Positions 53,575 through 63,147 of a DNA stretch of 64,000 nt are shown piece by piece. Source of the stretch: Cellulomonas chitinilytica (GTDB lineage: Bacteria; Actinomycetota; Actinomycetes; Actinomycetales; Cellulomonadaceae). The stretch spans positions 1-64,000 of the forward strand of contig NZ_BONK01000012.1 in assembly GCF_016862675.1 (NCBI RefSeq), in the 5' to 3' direction. Both the position numbers and the translations under genes were made by a program. How positions within the stretch are numbered: the first letter of the stretch is position 1; the number at the start of each line of letters is the position of its first letter. The notes below the pieces were generated by a model, which had not been told where the DNA came from, searched no databases, and was given only the letters and a program-made list of their open reading frames with translations.

Positions 53575-54414
53575 ATGACCGCGACCCGCCACCGAGCGAC
53601 CGCCGTCGTGGCCGTCCTCGTGCTCGTCGCCGCCGTGCTGGGTGCGGCCGTGAGCGGGGGCACCGCGAGCGCCTCGACGCTCACCGTCAGCGCGACCGCG
53701 CCGTCCTCGCTGGTCCGCACTGCGTGCACGTCGTCGTCGCTCACCGTCGAGCCTTCGACGACCGCGTCCGGGAGCACGACCGCCGTGGTCGTGCGCGGGC
53801 TGACGGCCGCCGACCTCGGCGCGTGCGCGGGACTGCCGATCCGCGTCGCCGTCGCGGACGCCTCGGGCGCGCTGCTGGCCGACGCCACCGGGACCGTCGG
53901 TGCCGCCGACCCCGTGGTCGACGTGTCCTTCCCGACGGCGGGCGCCGCGCTCGCCGTCGTCGTCGTCGGCGGCTTCGCGGTCCCGGCGTCCTGGACGGAC
54001 GCCCCCGGGCCCGCCGAGCACGTCGTCGGCTGCGAGGTGCTCTTCGACGACCGCGACGAGGTGGACACGTCCCGGTCCTGCGAGCTGACCTTCCGCGCCG
54101 ACGGCGACCCCCGCGACGACTGGTTCTCGATCAAGATCGACGTCACGACCACCAGCGTGCAGCCCGTACGGTGGCGCGCCACGCTCGACTTCGCCGACGT
54201 CAGCAGGTTCGGCTTCGTCGCCCGGTTCGTCGGGGAGTACCAGGGCAACCTCGTCGTCGAGCCGGTGGCCGGCTACTGCGGCGCGGACCACCGGTTCGTG
54301 ATGATCACCGGCACCGGCTGGCGGCAGACCGTCTCCAGCACGAACCCCCGCCTGCTGGACCTCGTCGGGAACAACTCCTCGCCCGTGGGCAACCCCGTCG
54401 TCGCCTGCCCGTGA
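53575..54414 (+). CDS. Secreted beta-rich protein, cassette 2, long type
   Basis: The ATG after GAGAGGAGCACGAC opens a signal peptide (AVVAVLVLVAAVLGAAVSGG, cleavage near TASAS). The 279-residue protein parallels the 49076 product along its length: Thr/Ser-rich start, FAVPASWTDAPGPAE, CELTFRADGDPRDDWFSIKI, then TTTSVQPVRWRATLDFADVS, FVARFVGEYQGN and NNSSPVGNPVVACP at the C-terminus (cassette 1: VGNNVVYSCP). This is the clearest evidence that the cassettes are duplicates. Convergent with ung. Confidence 0.76.
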   Translation: MTATRHRATAVVAVLVLVAAVLGAAVSGGTASASTLTVSATAPSSLVRTACTSSSLTVEPSTTASGSTTAVVVRGLTAADLGACAGLPIRVAVADASGALLADATGTVGAADPVVDVSFPTAGAALAVVVVGGFAVPASWTDAPGPAEHVVGCEVLFDDRDEVDTSRSCELTFRADGDPRDDWFSIKIDVTTTSVQPVRWRATLDFADVSRFGFVARFVGEYQGNLVVEPVAGYCGADHRFVMITGTGWRQTVSSTNPRLLDLVGNNSSPVGNPVVACP

Positions 54415-54423
54415 CGGGCGCCG

Positions 54424-55101
54424 TCAGGGCAGGCGCCAGTCCACCGGGCTCGCGCCCTGCGCCTCGAGCAGGCGGTTGACGGCGGAGAACGGCCGCGACC
54501 CGAAGAACCCCCGGCTCGCCGACAGCGGTGACGGGTGCACGCTCTCGACGGTCGGCACGGACCCGAGCGCCGGCTTGAGGGACTGCGCGTCACGGCCCCA
54601 CAGCACCGCCACGAGCGGCCCGCCGCGCTCGACGAGCGCCGCGATGGCCCGGTCGGTCACGGCCTCCCAGCCGTGGCGCCGGTGCGACGCGGGAGCGCCG
54701 GGCCGGACCGTGAGGACCCTGTTGAGCAGCATGACCCCCTGGTCCGCCCACGGGGACAGGTCGCCCGAGGACGGCACCGGGACGCCGACGTCCGCGACGA
54801 GCTCGCGGAAGATGTTGTCGAGCGAGCGCGGCAGCGGACGCACGTCCGGCTGCACCGAGAACGACAGGCCCATCGGGTGCCCCGGCGTCGGGTAGGGGTC
54901 CTGGCCCACGACGAGGACCCGCACGTCGGCCATCGGCCGGGCGAACGCCCGCAGCACCGCGTCGCCCGCCGGCAGGTACCCGTGCCCGGCCGCGACCTCG
55001 TCGCGCAGGAACTGGCCCGCGGCCCGGATCTGCGGCTCGACGGGGGCCAGGGCCCGCGCCCAGTCGGGGGAGACGAGGGAGTCCAGGGCGGCCGGAGTCA
55101 C
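54424..55101 (-). CDS. ung: Uracil-DNA glycosylase
   Basis: The GTG start ([18 protein letters not shown]) is 6 nt from TAGCCT on the reverse strand, suggesting a leaderless mRNA. The 225-residue family-1 enzyme has the catalytic water-activating motif [18 protein letters not shown], the [17 protein letters not shown] segment with the uracil-recognition residues, [10 protein letters not shown], and the DNA-intercalation loop [13 protein letters not shown]. It removes uracil from DNA at the start of base-excision repair. Confidence 0.96.
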   Translation of the reverse strand: MTPAALDSLVSPDWARALAPVEPQIRAAGQFLRDEVAAGHGYLPAGDAVLRAFARPMADVRVLVVGQDPYPTPGHPMGLSFSVQPDVRPLPRSLDNIFRELVADVGVPVPSSGDLSPWADQGVMLLNRVLTVRPGAPASHRRHGWEAVTDRAIAALVERGGPLVAVLWGRDAQSLKPALGSVPTVESVHPSPLSASRGFFGSRPFSAVNRLLEAQGASPVDWRLP

Positions 55102-55148
55102 GCGGTGAGGCTACCGGTGCGCGGGTCGGGTGACGTCCGGCGTGCGCG

Positions 55149-55179
55149 AATGACACTGCTGTCATTAGCGCCGTACGAT
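55149..55179 (+). promoter_or_regulatory. Perfect palindrome AATGACA-CTGC-TGTCATT overlapping a promoter
   Basis: Arms AATGACA (55149-55155) and TGTCATT (55160-55166) are perfect over 7 bp. TACGAT (55174-55179) is a good -10, and ATGACA (55150-55155) is a -35-like element 18 bp upstream. The palindrome thus covers the -35 and spacer, as a repressor site would. It lies in the 172-bp divergent space between ung and the DUF3263 gene. The binding protein is unknown. Confidence 0.6.
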
Positions 55180-55273
55180 GGCCGCCGTCGGACGCCCGGC
55201 GCCCGGCTCGCACCCCGCTCGAACGCGGCCGGCGCCCGGCCCGCAGCAGGCACGTACAGCCCGAGGAGGACGC

Positions 55274-55582
55274 ATGGACGCCGCAGCGACGATCACCGTC
55301 GACACGCTCCCCGCCGGCATCCCCGGAACCACCGGCCTCTCGGAGCGGGACGAGCAGATCCTCGCGTTCGAGCGGCAGTGGTGGAAGTACGCGGGCGCCA
55401 AGGAGCAGGCCATCCGCGAGCTGTTCGACATGACGGCCACGCGGTACTACCAGGTCGTGAACGCCCTCATCGACGACCCGGCGGCCCTCGCGCACGACCC
55501 GATGCTCGTCAAGCGGCTCCGCCGCATGCGTTCCTCACGCCAGCGGGCCCGCACCGCGCGTCGGCTCGGAGCCGACGCCTGA
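55274..55582 (+). CDS. DUF3263 domain-containing protein
   Basis: The ATG after GAGGAGGACGC gives a 102-residue protein with the DUF3263 core: LSERDEQILAFERQWWKYAG, AIRELFDMTATRYYQVVNAL and LVKRLRRMRSSRQRARTARR. The middle looks like a helix-turn-helix and the C-terminus is highly basic, so DNA binding is plausible. Function is unassigned. It precedes a LytR_C protein, the order common in actinobacteria. A long leader (~90 nt) follows the -10. Confidence 0.88.
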   Translation: MDAAATITVDTLPAGIPGTTGLSERDEQILAFERQWWKYAGAKEQAIRELFDMTATRYYQVVNALIDDPAALAHDPMLVKRLRRMRSSRQRARTARRLGADA

Positions 55583-55611
55583 CGACAGTTCGAGAGGCTA
55601 GCCTGTCGGCC

Positions 55612-56232
55612 GTGAGCAAGGCCGACTACCCCTACCCGGACGACGAGTTCGACCGCGCCGCCGACGCCGACCCCGACGTCCCGCGCGGCGTCCACCGCGC
55701 CCCGCGCAGCACGTGGAGCCGCTGGTGGCCGTTCATCGCCGTCGTCGTGCTCGCCCCGCTGCTCGCCTTCGGCGGCGTCACCGTCTGGGGCATGATCAAC
55801 GACAGCTCGATGAACGACGCGAACGACTCCGGGGTCAGCGCCCCCGACGACACCACCGCGGACGACACCGGTGACGGCACCGAGACGCCGCCGGACGGGA
55901 CCGAGGCCACCGAGCCCCCGGCGCAGACCACGGAACCCGCCGCGCCCACGCCCGTCCTGACGACCCCGGTCCAGGTCCTCAACGGCGCCTCGGTCCAGGG
56001 GCTCGCCAAGACCCAGGTCAACAAGCTCCTCGCAGCCGGTTTCACGACCGTCGAGGCGGGCAACGTCACCGGGACCAAGCCCGCGCAGAACACCGTGTAC
56101 TACGCCAGCGAGGACCTCAAGGACACCGCCACCGTGGTCGGCCAGACGCTGGGGGTCACGACCGTGACGCTGTCCCCGACGGACGCCGCCGACGGCATCT
56201 CGGTGGTCCTCGTCAGCGATCCGTCGGCCTGA
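55612..56232 (+). CDS. LytR C-terminal-domain membrane protein
   Basis: The GTG ([20 protein letters not shown]) is 7 nt after TAGCCT, so a leaderless mRNA is likely. The 206-residue protein has a short cytoplasmic part and one TM helix ([20 protein letters not shown]). An extracellular Thr/Pro/Asp-rich linker of ~60 residues follows, then a LytR_C domain of ~90 residues ([20 protein letters not shown], then [16 protein letters not shown]). The domain occurs in LytR-CpsA-Psr wall-polymer ligases and as a stand-alone form as here. A role in cell-wall sensing or maintenance is inferred. Confidence 0.88.
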   Translation: MSKADYPYPDDEFDRAADADPDVPRGVHRAPRSTWSRWWPFIAVVVLAPLLAFGGVTVWGMINDSSMNDANDSGVSAPDDTTADDTGDGTETPPDGTEATEPPAQTTEPAAPTPVLTTPVQVLNGASVQGLAKTQVNKLLAAGFTTVEAGNVTGTKPAQNTVYYASEDLKDTATVVGQTLGVTTVTLSPTDAADGISVVLVSDPSA

Positions 56233-56389
56233 TCTGCGGCGTCGTCGCCGGCCGGTGACGCAGCCCGGGCGGAGCGGACGGGTGACGAGGCGCGATCCAG
56301 CCCTGGTCGAGCGGCCCTCCGGCCCACTAGGCTCGCCGCACCGGGGCGCCGGCGGAGCGCACCGCGCAACGAACGGCGAGGAGTACGGC

Positions 56390-56593
56390 ATGGCCCAGGG
56401 CACCGTGAAGTGGTTCAACGGCGAGAAGGGGTACGGGTTCATCACCCCCTCCGACGGAGGGCAGGACCTCTTCGTGCATTTCAGCGCCATCCAGGTGGAC
56501 GGCTACCGGACCCTCGAAGAGGGTCAGCAGGTCGACTTCGAGGTCGGGCAGGGCACCAAGGGCCCGCAGGCCGAGCAGGTCCGACCGCTCTGA
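56390..56593 (+). CDS. Cold-shock protein (CspA family)
   Basis: The 67-residue single-domain OB-fold protein has RNP-1 KGYGFITP and RNP-2 LFVHFSAI, starting [20 protein letters not shown]. It binds single-stranded RNA/DNA and acts as an RNA chaperone. GGCGAGGAG precedes the ATG. TAGGCT (56328-56333) may be its -10, leaving a ~50-nt leader. A strong terminator follows. Confidence 0.97.
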   Translation: MAQGTVKWFNGEKGYGFITPSDGGQDLFVHFSAIQVDGYRTLEEGQQVDFEVGQGTKGPQAEQVRPL

Positions 56594-56652
56594 CAACCCC
56601 CGGGTCGAGCCGCCGGTGACGGCGGACCGGCCACCCACACAGCACGTCCCGA

Positions 56653-56686
56653 CGAGGGCCCCGCACCGGCTGGTGCGGGGCCCTCG
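56653..56686. terminator. Strong terminator after the cold-shock gene
   Basis: CGAGGGCCCCGCACC (56653-56667) and GGTGCGGGGCCCTCG (56672-56686) form a perfect 15-bp stem with a GGCT tetraloop. It separates the cold-shock gene from the convergent GH15-like gene and can work in both directions. Confidence 0.85.
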
Positions 56687-56701
56687 CGCACGTCGGGAGG
56701 C

Positions 56702-56749
56702 GGTCGGCCGGGTCGGCCGGGCGTTGGTCGGCCGGGCGTGGGTCAGCCG
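56702..56749. repeat. Four copies of GGTCGGCCG
   Basis: GGTCGGCCG occurs at 56702, 56711 and 56726, with a one-base variant (GGTCAGCCG) at 56741 reaching the stop of the GH15-like gene. It lies just beyond the terminator; no function is apparent. Confidence 0.6.
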
Positions 56750-58437
56750 GGAGGGGGGAGGTCGGACGTGCGCAGGTCGGCGCGGCGGTCGAGGGCGTCG
56801 AGGGCGAGGACCACGCAGGCGGCGCTCCACGCGAGCGGCGCGACGGCCGCCGGGGAGCCGTCGGCGAGGACCTTCTCGGGGATCGACCCGGTCGCGGTCC
56901 GGTGCCCGTCGAGGAAGTCGAGCCAGCCGCGGGCGAGCGGCGCGTCGCCGGACTCGGCCGCCAGCCACGCGTACAGGGACGTCTGCGGGGTCCAGGACAC
57001 GCCGTCGTCGCGCCAGCCGGCACCCGGCGCGAGCCCGCTCGCGGCCCGCACCATCGTCGGCGCCGACTCCCGCCACGCGGTGCGCGCTCCCGGCGGCGGG
57101 ACCCGCAGGAACGGCGGCAGCAGGAACGCGGTCGCGGCGTCGCGGTGCCCACCGGCGGCGTACCGGGCGTACCCCGTCGGGGCGAAGGCCCGGACGAGCT
57201 CGACGCGGGAACGTGCGGCGGCGTCGGCGGCGACGTGCGCCAGGGCGGTGTCGCCCGTGAGCGGCAGGACGGCCGCCGCCTGCTCCAGGCCTGCGACGAT
57301 CGGGGCGGCGGTGCCGAGCGTCAGCTCCTCCTCCGGCGTCTCCCAGTAGTCGGCCGACGCGGGCGGCAGGCCGGTGCGGGCGACGAGGTCCAGCGCGTGG
57401 TCCGTCGAACGCACGACGAGGGGCCGCAGCTGCTCGGCGGCGGCGCGGCGCTCGTCCGGGTCGCGGATCTCGGCCAGCACCATGCCCGCCGCCCACAGGG
57501 CCCAGCCCGTGCCGTCCGTCTGGACGCCCCGGTCGTCGGGCGGCCCGGAGCCGTCCGGCTCGTAGCGCGCCTCGAACGACCCGTCGGGCGCCTGCACCCG
57601 GTCGAGGAAGCCCAGCACCTCGAGAGCGTCGTCCACGTGCCCCGTGCGGGCCAGGGCCACCGTGACGAACGCGGAGTCCCGCGGCCAGACGTACCGCCAC
57701 CGCTGCGACCAGCCCGCGACGGCCGCGCCGCCGGGCAGGTCGAGCGTGTGCAGGTCCAGCAGGGCCGCGCGGGCCATGTCCTCGTAGGCCCCGCCGGTCC
57801 CCGGCACGGTCCCCTCGGCGAGCCACGCACGCTGCCCCGCGGCCAGCCGTGCGGCGTCCGCACGGGACGAGCCGGGGGACGCGGCCGTCCGCGGCAGGCC
57901 GCCGAGCGCGTCGACGAGCGTGACCGCGGCGGGGTCCAGCACGTGGGTCCCGGCGAAGAAGGGCGCGGCGCTGCCGGTCTCGACGGCCGTGCGACGCCCG
58001 CCGCCGGCGACCGTGACGCCCTCCTGGTACAGGTCGATGTGCGCGTACGCGGGGAGGCTGGCGAGCGCGGGCTCCACCGCCGGGGCGGCGCGATCCGGGG
58101 TGTGCGGGGCGACGGCGCCGCCGAGCAGGACGGCCACCGTCGCAGCGGTCGCGCACCTGACGAGCGTGCGCCGGGACGTGCCCGGTCCCGTCGGCGCCGT
58201 CGGCCTCGACGGCCGCGCGGGGGCCTGGGCTCGCCGGGAGGCGGCGGTCGAGTTCCCGTCGGGGGCGTCGGAGGCATGGGGGGCGTCGGCCGGGCGGGGG
58301 CCGCGTGCACGCCGCCCGCGTCGGGGGGCGTCCGGGGCGGTGGCGGGGCCCGGCCGGTCCAGCAGGAGCACGGCGGGCGCCACGGGGACGACGACGGCAG
58401 CGGCCTCGTCGTCGACCACGGCGGCGTGATCCTGCAC
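56743..58437 (-). CDS. Secreted or membrane-anchored glycoside hydrolase 15-like protein
   Basis: The GTG giving VQDHAAVVDDEAAAVVVP is supported by TAGGGT 6 nt upstream on the reverse strand. The 564-residue protein has a ~90-residue Pro/Arg-rich cytoplasmic N-terminus and a hydrophobic segment (LVRCATAATVAVLLGGAVAP). An (alpha/alpha)6-type catalytic region follows with GWSQRWRYVWPRDSAFVTVA (a substrate-binding WPRD motif), QTDGTGWALWAAG and YWETPEEELTLG (candidate general acid). GH15 includes glucoamylases and trehalases; substrate is undetermined. It is divergent from groEL. Confidence 0.78.
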   Translation of the reverse strand: MQDHAAVVDDEAAAVVVPVAPAVLLLDRPGPATAPDAPRRGRRARGPRPADAPHASDAPDGNSTAASRRAQAPARPSRPTAPTGPGTSRRTLVRCATAATVAVLLGGAVAPHTPDRAAPAVEPALASLPAYAHIDLYQEGVTVAGGGRRTAVETGSAAPFFAGTHVLDPAAVTLVDALGGLPRTAASPGSSRADAARLAAGQRAWLAEGTVPGTGGAYEDMARAALLDLHTLDLPGGAAVAGWSQRWRYVWPRDSAFVTVALARTGHVDDALEVLGFLDRVQAPDGSFEARYEPDGSGPPDDRGVQTDGTGWALWAAGMVLAEIRDPDERRAAAEQLRPLVVRSTDHALDLVARTGLPPASADYWETPEEELTLGTAAPIVAGLEQAAAVLPLTGDTALAHVAADAAARSRVELVRAFAPTGYARYAAGGHRDAATAFLLPPFLRVPPPGARTAWRESAPTMVRAASGLAPGAGWRDDGVSWTPQTSLYAWLAAESGDAPLARGWLDFLDGHRTATGSIPEKVLADGSPAAVAPLAWSAACVVLALDALDRRADLRTSDLPPPG

Positions 58438-58499
58438 ACGCAGACCCTAGACCCGGCCCGCGGACGCGTGTCCAGGTCCTGCGTCGTGGGCGAACGCGC

Positions 58500-58526
58500 C
58501 TTGCACTCTCGGGGGTCGAGTGCTAA
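58500..58526 (+). promoter_or_regulatory. CIRCE element 1 upstream of groEL
   Basis: CTTGCACTC (58500-58508), a 9-bp spacer and GAGTGCTAA (58518-58526). The right arm matches CIRCE (TTAGCACTC-N9-GAGTGCTAA) exactly and the left arm in 7 of 9 positions. It is a HrcA repressor site for heat-shock control. Confidence 0.85.
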
Positions 58527-58535
58527 CCATGTGTC

Positions 58536-58562
58536 TTAGCACTCTCCGGTGGAGAGTGACAG
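58536..58562 (+). promoter_or_regulatory. CIRCE element 2 upstream of groEL
   Basis: TTAGCACTC (58536-58544), a 9-bp spacer and GAGTGACAG (58554-58562). Here the left arm is perfect and the right arm matches the first five bases. The two sites are 36 bp apart centre to centre, on nearly the same helix face for HrcA dimers. Confidence 0.78.
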
Positions 58563-58615
58563 AAGTACGGCCGCTCGGTGAGGTCCGTCGGCCTGCGGGA
58601 CATGACCGCAGGTGA

Positions 58616-60301
<1,686 letters not shown>

Positions 60302-60335
60302 TCCGCTGATCGACCCGCGGCCGCCTGGCCGCACC

Positions 60336-60400
60336 GCACGACGGCGGCCCTGAGCCGCCGAGCACGACGGCGGCGCTGAGCCGCTCAGCACGACGGCGAC
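60336..60400. repeat. 26-nt direct repeats after groEL
   Basis: GCACGACGGCGGCCCTGAGC... begins at 60336, and GCACGACGGCGGCGCTGAGC... at 60362 repeats it over 26 nt with few changes. A third partial copy (GCACGACGGCGACCTG) begins at 60388. It sits in the groEL 3' untranslated region before the terminator. Confidence 0.75.
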
Positions 60401-60422
60401 CTGCGGGTCGCTGGGCAAGGTC

Positions 60423-60458
60423 CGACGGGCCGGTCACCTCCGGGTGGCCGGCCCGTCG
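60423..60458 (+). terminator. groEL terminator
   Basis: CGACGGGCCGGTCACC (60423-60438) and GGTGGCCGGCCCGTCG (60443-60458) pair over 16 bp with one G-T and a TCCG tetraloop, about 120 nt past the groEL stop. Confidence 0.8.
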
Positions 60459-60543
60459 TGCATTCCCGCACCGCCCCACGCGCGCACACCCACCCCCACA
60501 CCACACCCCCACAACCCCCACCCCGCGCGACCGAGAACGTCAG

Positions 60544-60587
60544 TTCGGGGTGAGAACGGCACTCTGAAGTGCCGTTCTCACCCCGAA
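60544..60587. repeat. 44-bp perfect palindrome with 20-bp arms
   Basis: TTCGGGGTGAGAACGGCACT (60544-60563) and AGTGCCGTTCTCACCCCGAA (60568-60587) are perfect inverted repeats with a CTGA loop. It stands alone in a 600-bp gene-free stretch between groEL and urtA, well past the groEL terminator. It could be an intergenic repeat family member, a second terminator or a processing signal. The remaining ~320 bp up to urtA hold the urtA promoter region and nothing else I can name. Confidence 0.8.
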
Positions 60588-60909
60588 GTCACGAACTCGA
60601 CCACGGCGAGCCGAGGGTGGGTGAGCGGCGGGCGGTGGCGGGGGAGGGCCGGCGGTGCCCTGGAGGCGGCGCCGGAGGGGCGGCCGGCCGGTGGGCGCGG
60701 GGCGGGGCGTGACCGGATCGGGATGTCGGGGAAACAGACCGTTTACGCCCCGTCGCACCTGGCGGAAACACCGGCTCCCTAGCGTCGTCGGACATGGGCA
60801 CAGGGATGTATACAGCGTGGGACACAGCGCGGTGTCGCGTCGCTGCCCGGGTGCTCGGTCCGGTTCCGCCCGTGAGTCCCCCGTGGGTCCCCAGCGAAAG
60901 GCTCCTCCC

Positions 60910-62178
60910 TTGACCAGACCTCTCCTGCGCGCACTCGTCGTCCCCGCAGCCGCCACGCTCGCCCTGACCCTCGCCGCGTGCGGCGCCCGCACCGCCGACG
61001 AGCCCGAGGCGGACGGCACAGGCTCGGCGACCGGCGCGTCGGCGTCGTGCGTCGACACGTCCGGCGACTCGATCAAGATCGGGTTCCTCAACTCGCTGTC
61101 CGGCACGATGGCGATCTCCGAGCAGACGGTCCGGGACAGCCTCGACCTGGCGGCCGACGAGATCAACGCGGCCGGTGGGGTGCTCGGCAAGCAGCTCGAC
61201 GTGGTGGCCGAGGACGGCGCGTCGGAGCCGACGGTGTTCGCGGAGAAGGCCGAGAAGCTCATCTCGTCCGACTGCGTCGCGGCGGTGTTCGGCGGGTGGA
61301 CCTCGTCGTCCCGCAAGGCGATGCTGCCGGTGTTCGAGGCGAAGAACTCGCTGCTGTTCTACCCGGTCCAGTACGAGGGGCTGGAGGCGTCGAAGAACAT
61401 CTTCTACACGGGCGCCACGACGAACCAGCAGATCATCCCGGCGATGGACTACCTCAAGGAGCAGGGCAAGACGAAGGTGTTCCTCGTCGGGTCCGACTAC
61501 GTGTTCCCCCGCACGGCCAACAAGGAGATCGTCGCCTACGCCAAGGCGAACGGGATCGACATCGTCGGCGAGGAGTACGCCCCGCTCGGGTACACGGACT
61601 TCTCGACGATCGTCACGAAGCTCAAGGGGTCGGGCGCGGACGCGGTGTTCAACACGCTGAACGGCGACTCGAACGTGGCGTTCTTCAAGGAGTACAAGAA
61701 CGTCGGCCTCGCCGCGGACACGCTGCCGGTCGTCTCGGTGTCGATCGCCGAGGAGGAGGTCGGCGGCATCGGCGTCGACAACGTCGAGGGCCAGCTCACG
61801 GCGTGGAACTACTACCAGACGGTCGACAGCCCGGCGAACGAGAAGTTCGTCGCGGCGTTCAAGGCCAAGTACGGCGACGACCGCGTGACGAGCGACCCGA
61901 TGGAGGCCGCGTACACGTCGCTGTACCTGTGGAAGGGCATGGTCGAGAAGGCGAAGTCGTTCGACGTCGCAGCCATCCAGGACGCGGCCGGCGGCGTGAG
62001 CTTCGAGGCCCCCGAGGGCACGGTCACCGTCAACGGCGAGAACCACCACATCGCCAAGACGGCCCTCATCGGCAAGATCGGCCCCGACGGCCTCATCCAC
62101 ACGGAGTGGTCGTCGAAGGAGCCCATCGAGCCGGACCCGTTCCTCGAGGGCTACGACTGGGCCGCGGGCCTGTCCTGA
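60910..62178 (+). CDS. urtA: Urea ABC transporter substrate-binding lipoprotein UrtA
   Basis: The TTG start ([20 protein letters not shown]) follows GAAAGG at a proper distance and gives a lipobox TLAAC with Cys24; longer frames start in the palindromic region. The 422-residue protein has the family opening [60 protein letters not shown] and [20 protein letters not shown], all typical of UrtA rather than branched-chain amino-acid LivJ. It binds urea outside the membrane for the UrtBC channel. The operon is normally nitrogen-controlled. Confidence 0.94.
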   Translation: MTRPLLRALVVPAAATLALTLAACGARTADEPEADGTGSATGASASCVDTSGDSIKIGFLNSLSGTMAISEQTVRDSLDLAADEINAAGGVLGKQLDVVAEDGASEPTVFAEKAEKLISSDCVAAVFGGWTSSSRKAMLPVFEAKNSLLFYPVQYEGLEASKNIFYTGATTNQQIIPAMDYLKEQGKTKVFLVGSDYVFPRTANKEIVAYAKANGIDIVGEEYAPLGYTDFSTIVTKLKGSGADAVFNTLNGDSNVAFFKEYKNVGLAADTLPVVSVSIAEEEVGGIGVDNVEGQLTAWNYYQTVDSPANEKFVAAFKAKYGDDRVTSDPMEAAYTSLYLWKGMVEKAKSFDVAAIQDAAGGVSFEAPEGTVTVNGENHHIAKTALIGKIGPDGLIHTEWSSKEPIEPDPFLEGYDWAAGLS

Positions 62179-62188
62179 CCTCCTGATC

Positions 62189-62228
62189 GCGGTGGCCCGG
62201 CGCTCCCTCTGTGGCGCCGGGTCACCGC
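62189..62228 (+). terminator. Intercistronic hairpin between urtA and urtB
   Basis: GCGGTGGCCCGGCGC (62189-62203) and GCGCCGGGTCACCGC (62214-62228) form a 15-bp stem with one G-T pair, 10 nt after urtA and 34 nt before urtB. As with pstS-pstC, this may favour the binding protein over the permeases. Confidence 0.68.
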
Positions 62229-62262
62229 CCCTCCCTTCGCGACGACGGAAGGACGGCCGAGG

Positions 62263-63147
62263 ATGGATGCCCTCGTCTCACAGCTGTTCGCCGGGCTCAG
62301 CCTGGGGTCGGTGCTGCTGCTCGCGGCGCTCGGCCTGGCGCTGACGTTCGGTCAGATGGGCGTCATCAACATGGCGCACGGCGAGTTCATGATGGCGGGC
62401 GCGTACACGGCGTACGTGGTGCAGGGGATCGTGGCGGACGCCGGGGTGTCGTTGCTGGTCAGCCTGGTGGTCGGCTTCCTCGTGGGCGGTCTGCTCGGCC
62501 TGCTGCTCGAGGTCACGCTGATCTCGCGGATGTACCGGCGGCCGCTCGACACGCTGCTGGTGACGTTCGGGGTCGCGCTGGTGCTGCAGCAGGCGGCCCG
62601 GGACGTCTTCGGCGCCCCGAACGTCGACGTGCGGGCGCCGGCCTGGCTCTCCGGGGCGGTGCAGGTGCTGGGTGTGGGCGTGCCGAAGACGCGCCTGTTC
62701 ATCCTCGCGCTCGCGGCCGTCTGCCTCGCCGCCCTCGCCCTCGTCCTGAAGCTGACCCCGCTCGGCCGCCGCATCCGCGCGACGGTGCAGAACCGCGACC
62801 TCGCCGAGACGTCCGGCATCAGCACGCGCGCCACGGACCGGCTGACGTTCTTCGTCGGCTCGGGCGTCGCCGGGGTGGCCGGGGTGGCGCTCACGCTGCT
62901 CGGGTCGATCGGCCCGACGCTCGGCACCAACTACATCGTCGACGCGTTCCTGGTGGTCGTCGTCGGCGGCATCGGGCAGCTCAAGGGGGCCGCGATCGCG
63001 GCGCTGGCGCTCGGGCTGCTGCAGGCGTCGTTCGAGTACTCGACGACCGCGTCGATCGCGAAGGTCCTCGTGTTCGTCGTCATCGTGGCGTTCCTGCAGG
63101 TCCGGCCGCAGGGGCTCGTGTCCGTCCGCTCGCGGAGCCTGGCATGA
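62263..63147 (+). CDS. urtB: Urea ABC transporter permease UrtB
   Basis: This 294-residue LivH-like permease has about eight hydrophobic helices, starting LFAGLSLGSVLLLAALGLAL. Permease signatures are GQMGVINMAHGEFMMAGAYT and TVQNRDLAETSGISTRATDR, and the C-terminal VVVGGIGQLKGAAIAALALG is shared with branched-chain amino-acid permeases. Its role is as the first half of the urea channel. GGACGGCCGAGG precedes the ATG. The stop overlaps urtC (ATGA). Confidence 0.93.
   Translation: MDALVSQLFAGLSLGSVLLLAALGLALTFGQMGVINMAHGEFMMAGAYTAYVVQGIVADAGVSLLVSLVVGFLVGGLLGLLLEVTLISRMYRRPLDTLLVTFGVALVLQQAARDVFGAPNVDVRAPAWLSGAVQVLGVGVPKTRLFILALAAVCLAALALVLKLTPLGRRIRATVQNRDLAETSGISTRATDRLTFFVGSGVAGVAGVALTLLGSIGPTLGTNYIVDAFLVVVVGGIGQLKGAAIAALALGLLQASFEYSTTASIAKVLVFVVIVAFLQVRPQGLVSVRSRSLA

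Noticed and set aside
60336..60466. Possible CRISPR-like array after groEL
   Set aside because: The repeats are contiguous 26-nt units without unique spacers, and no cas genes are nearby.
60731..60769. Possible GlnR box before urtA (GAAAC-N6-TTTAC, then GAAAC at 60765)
   Set aside because: The half-sites do not keep the GTNAC-N6-GAAAC spacing cleanly and only some fixed bases match. Nitrogen control is expected for urt genes, but the sequence alone does not show it.
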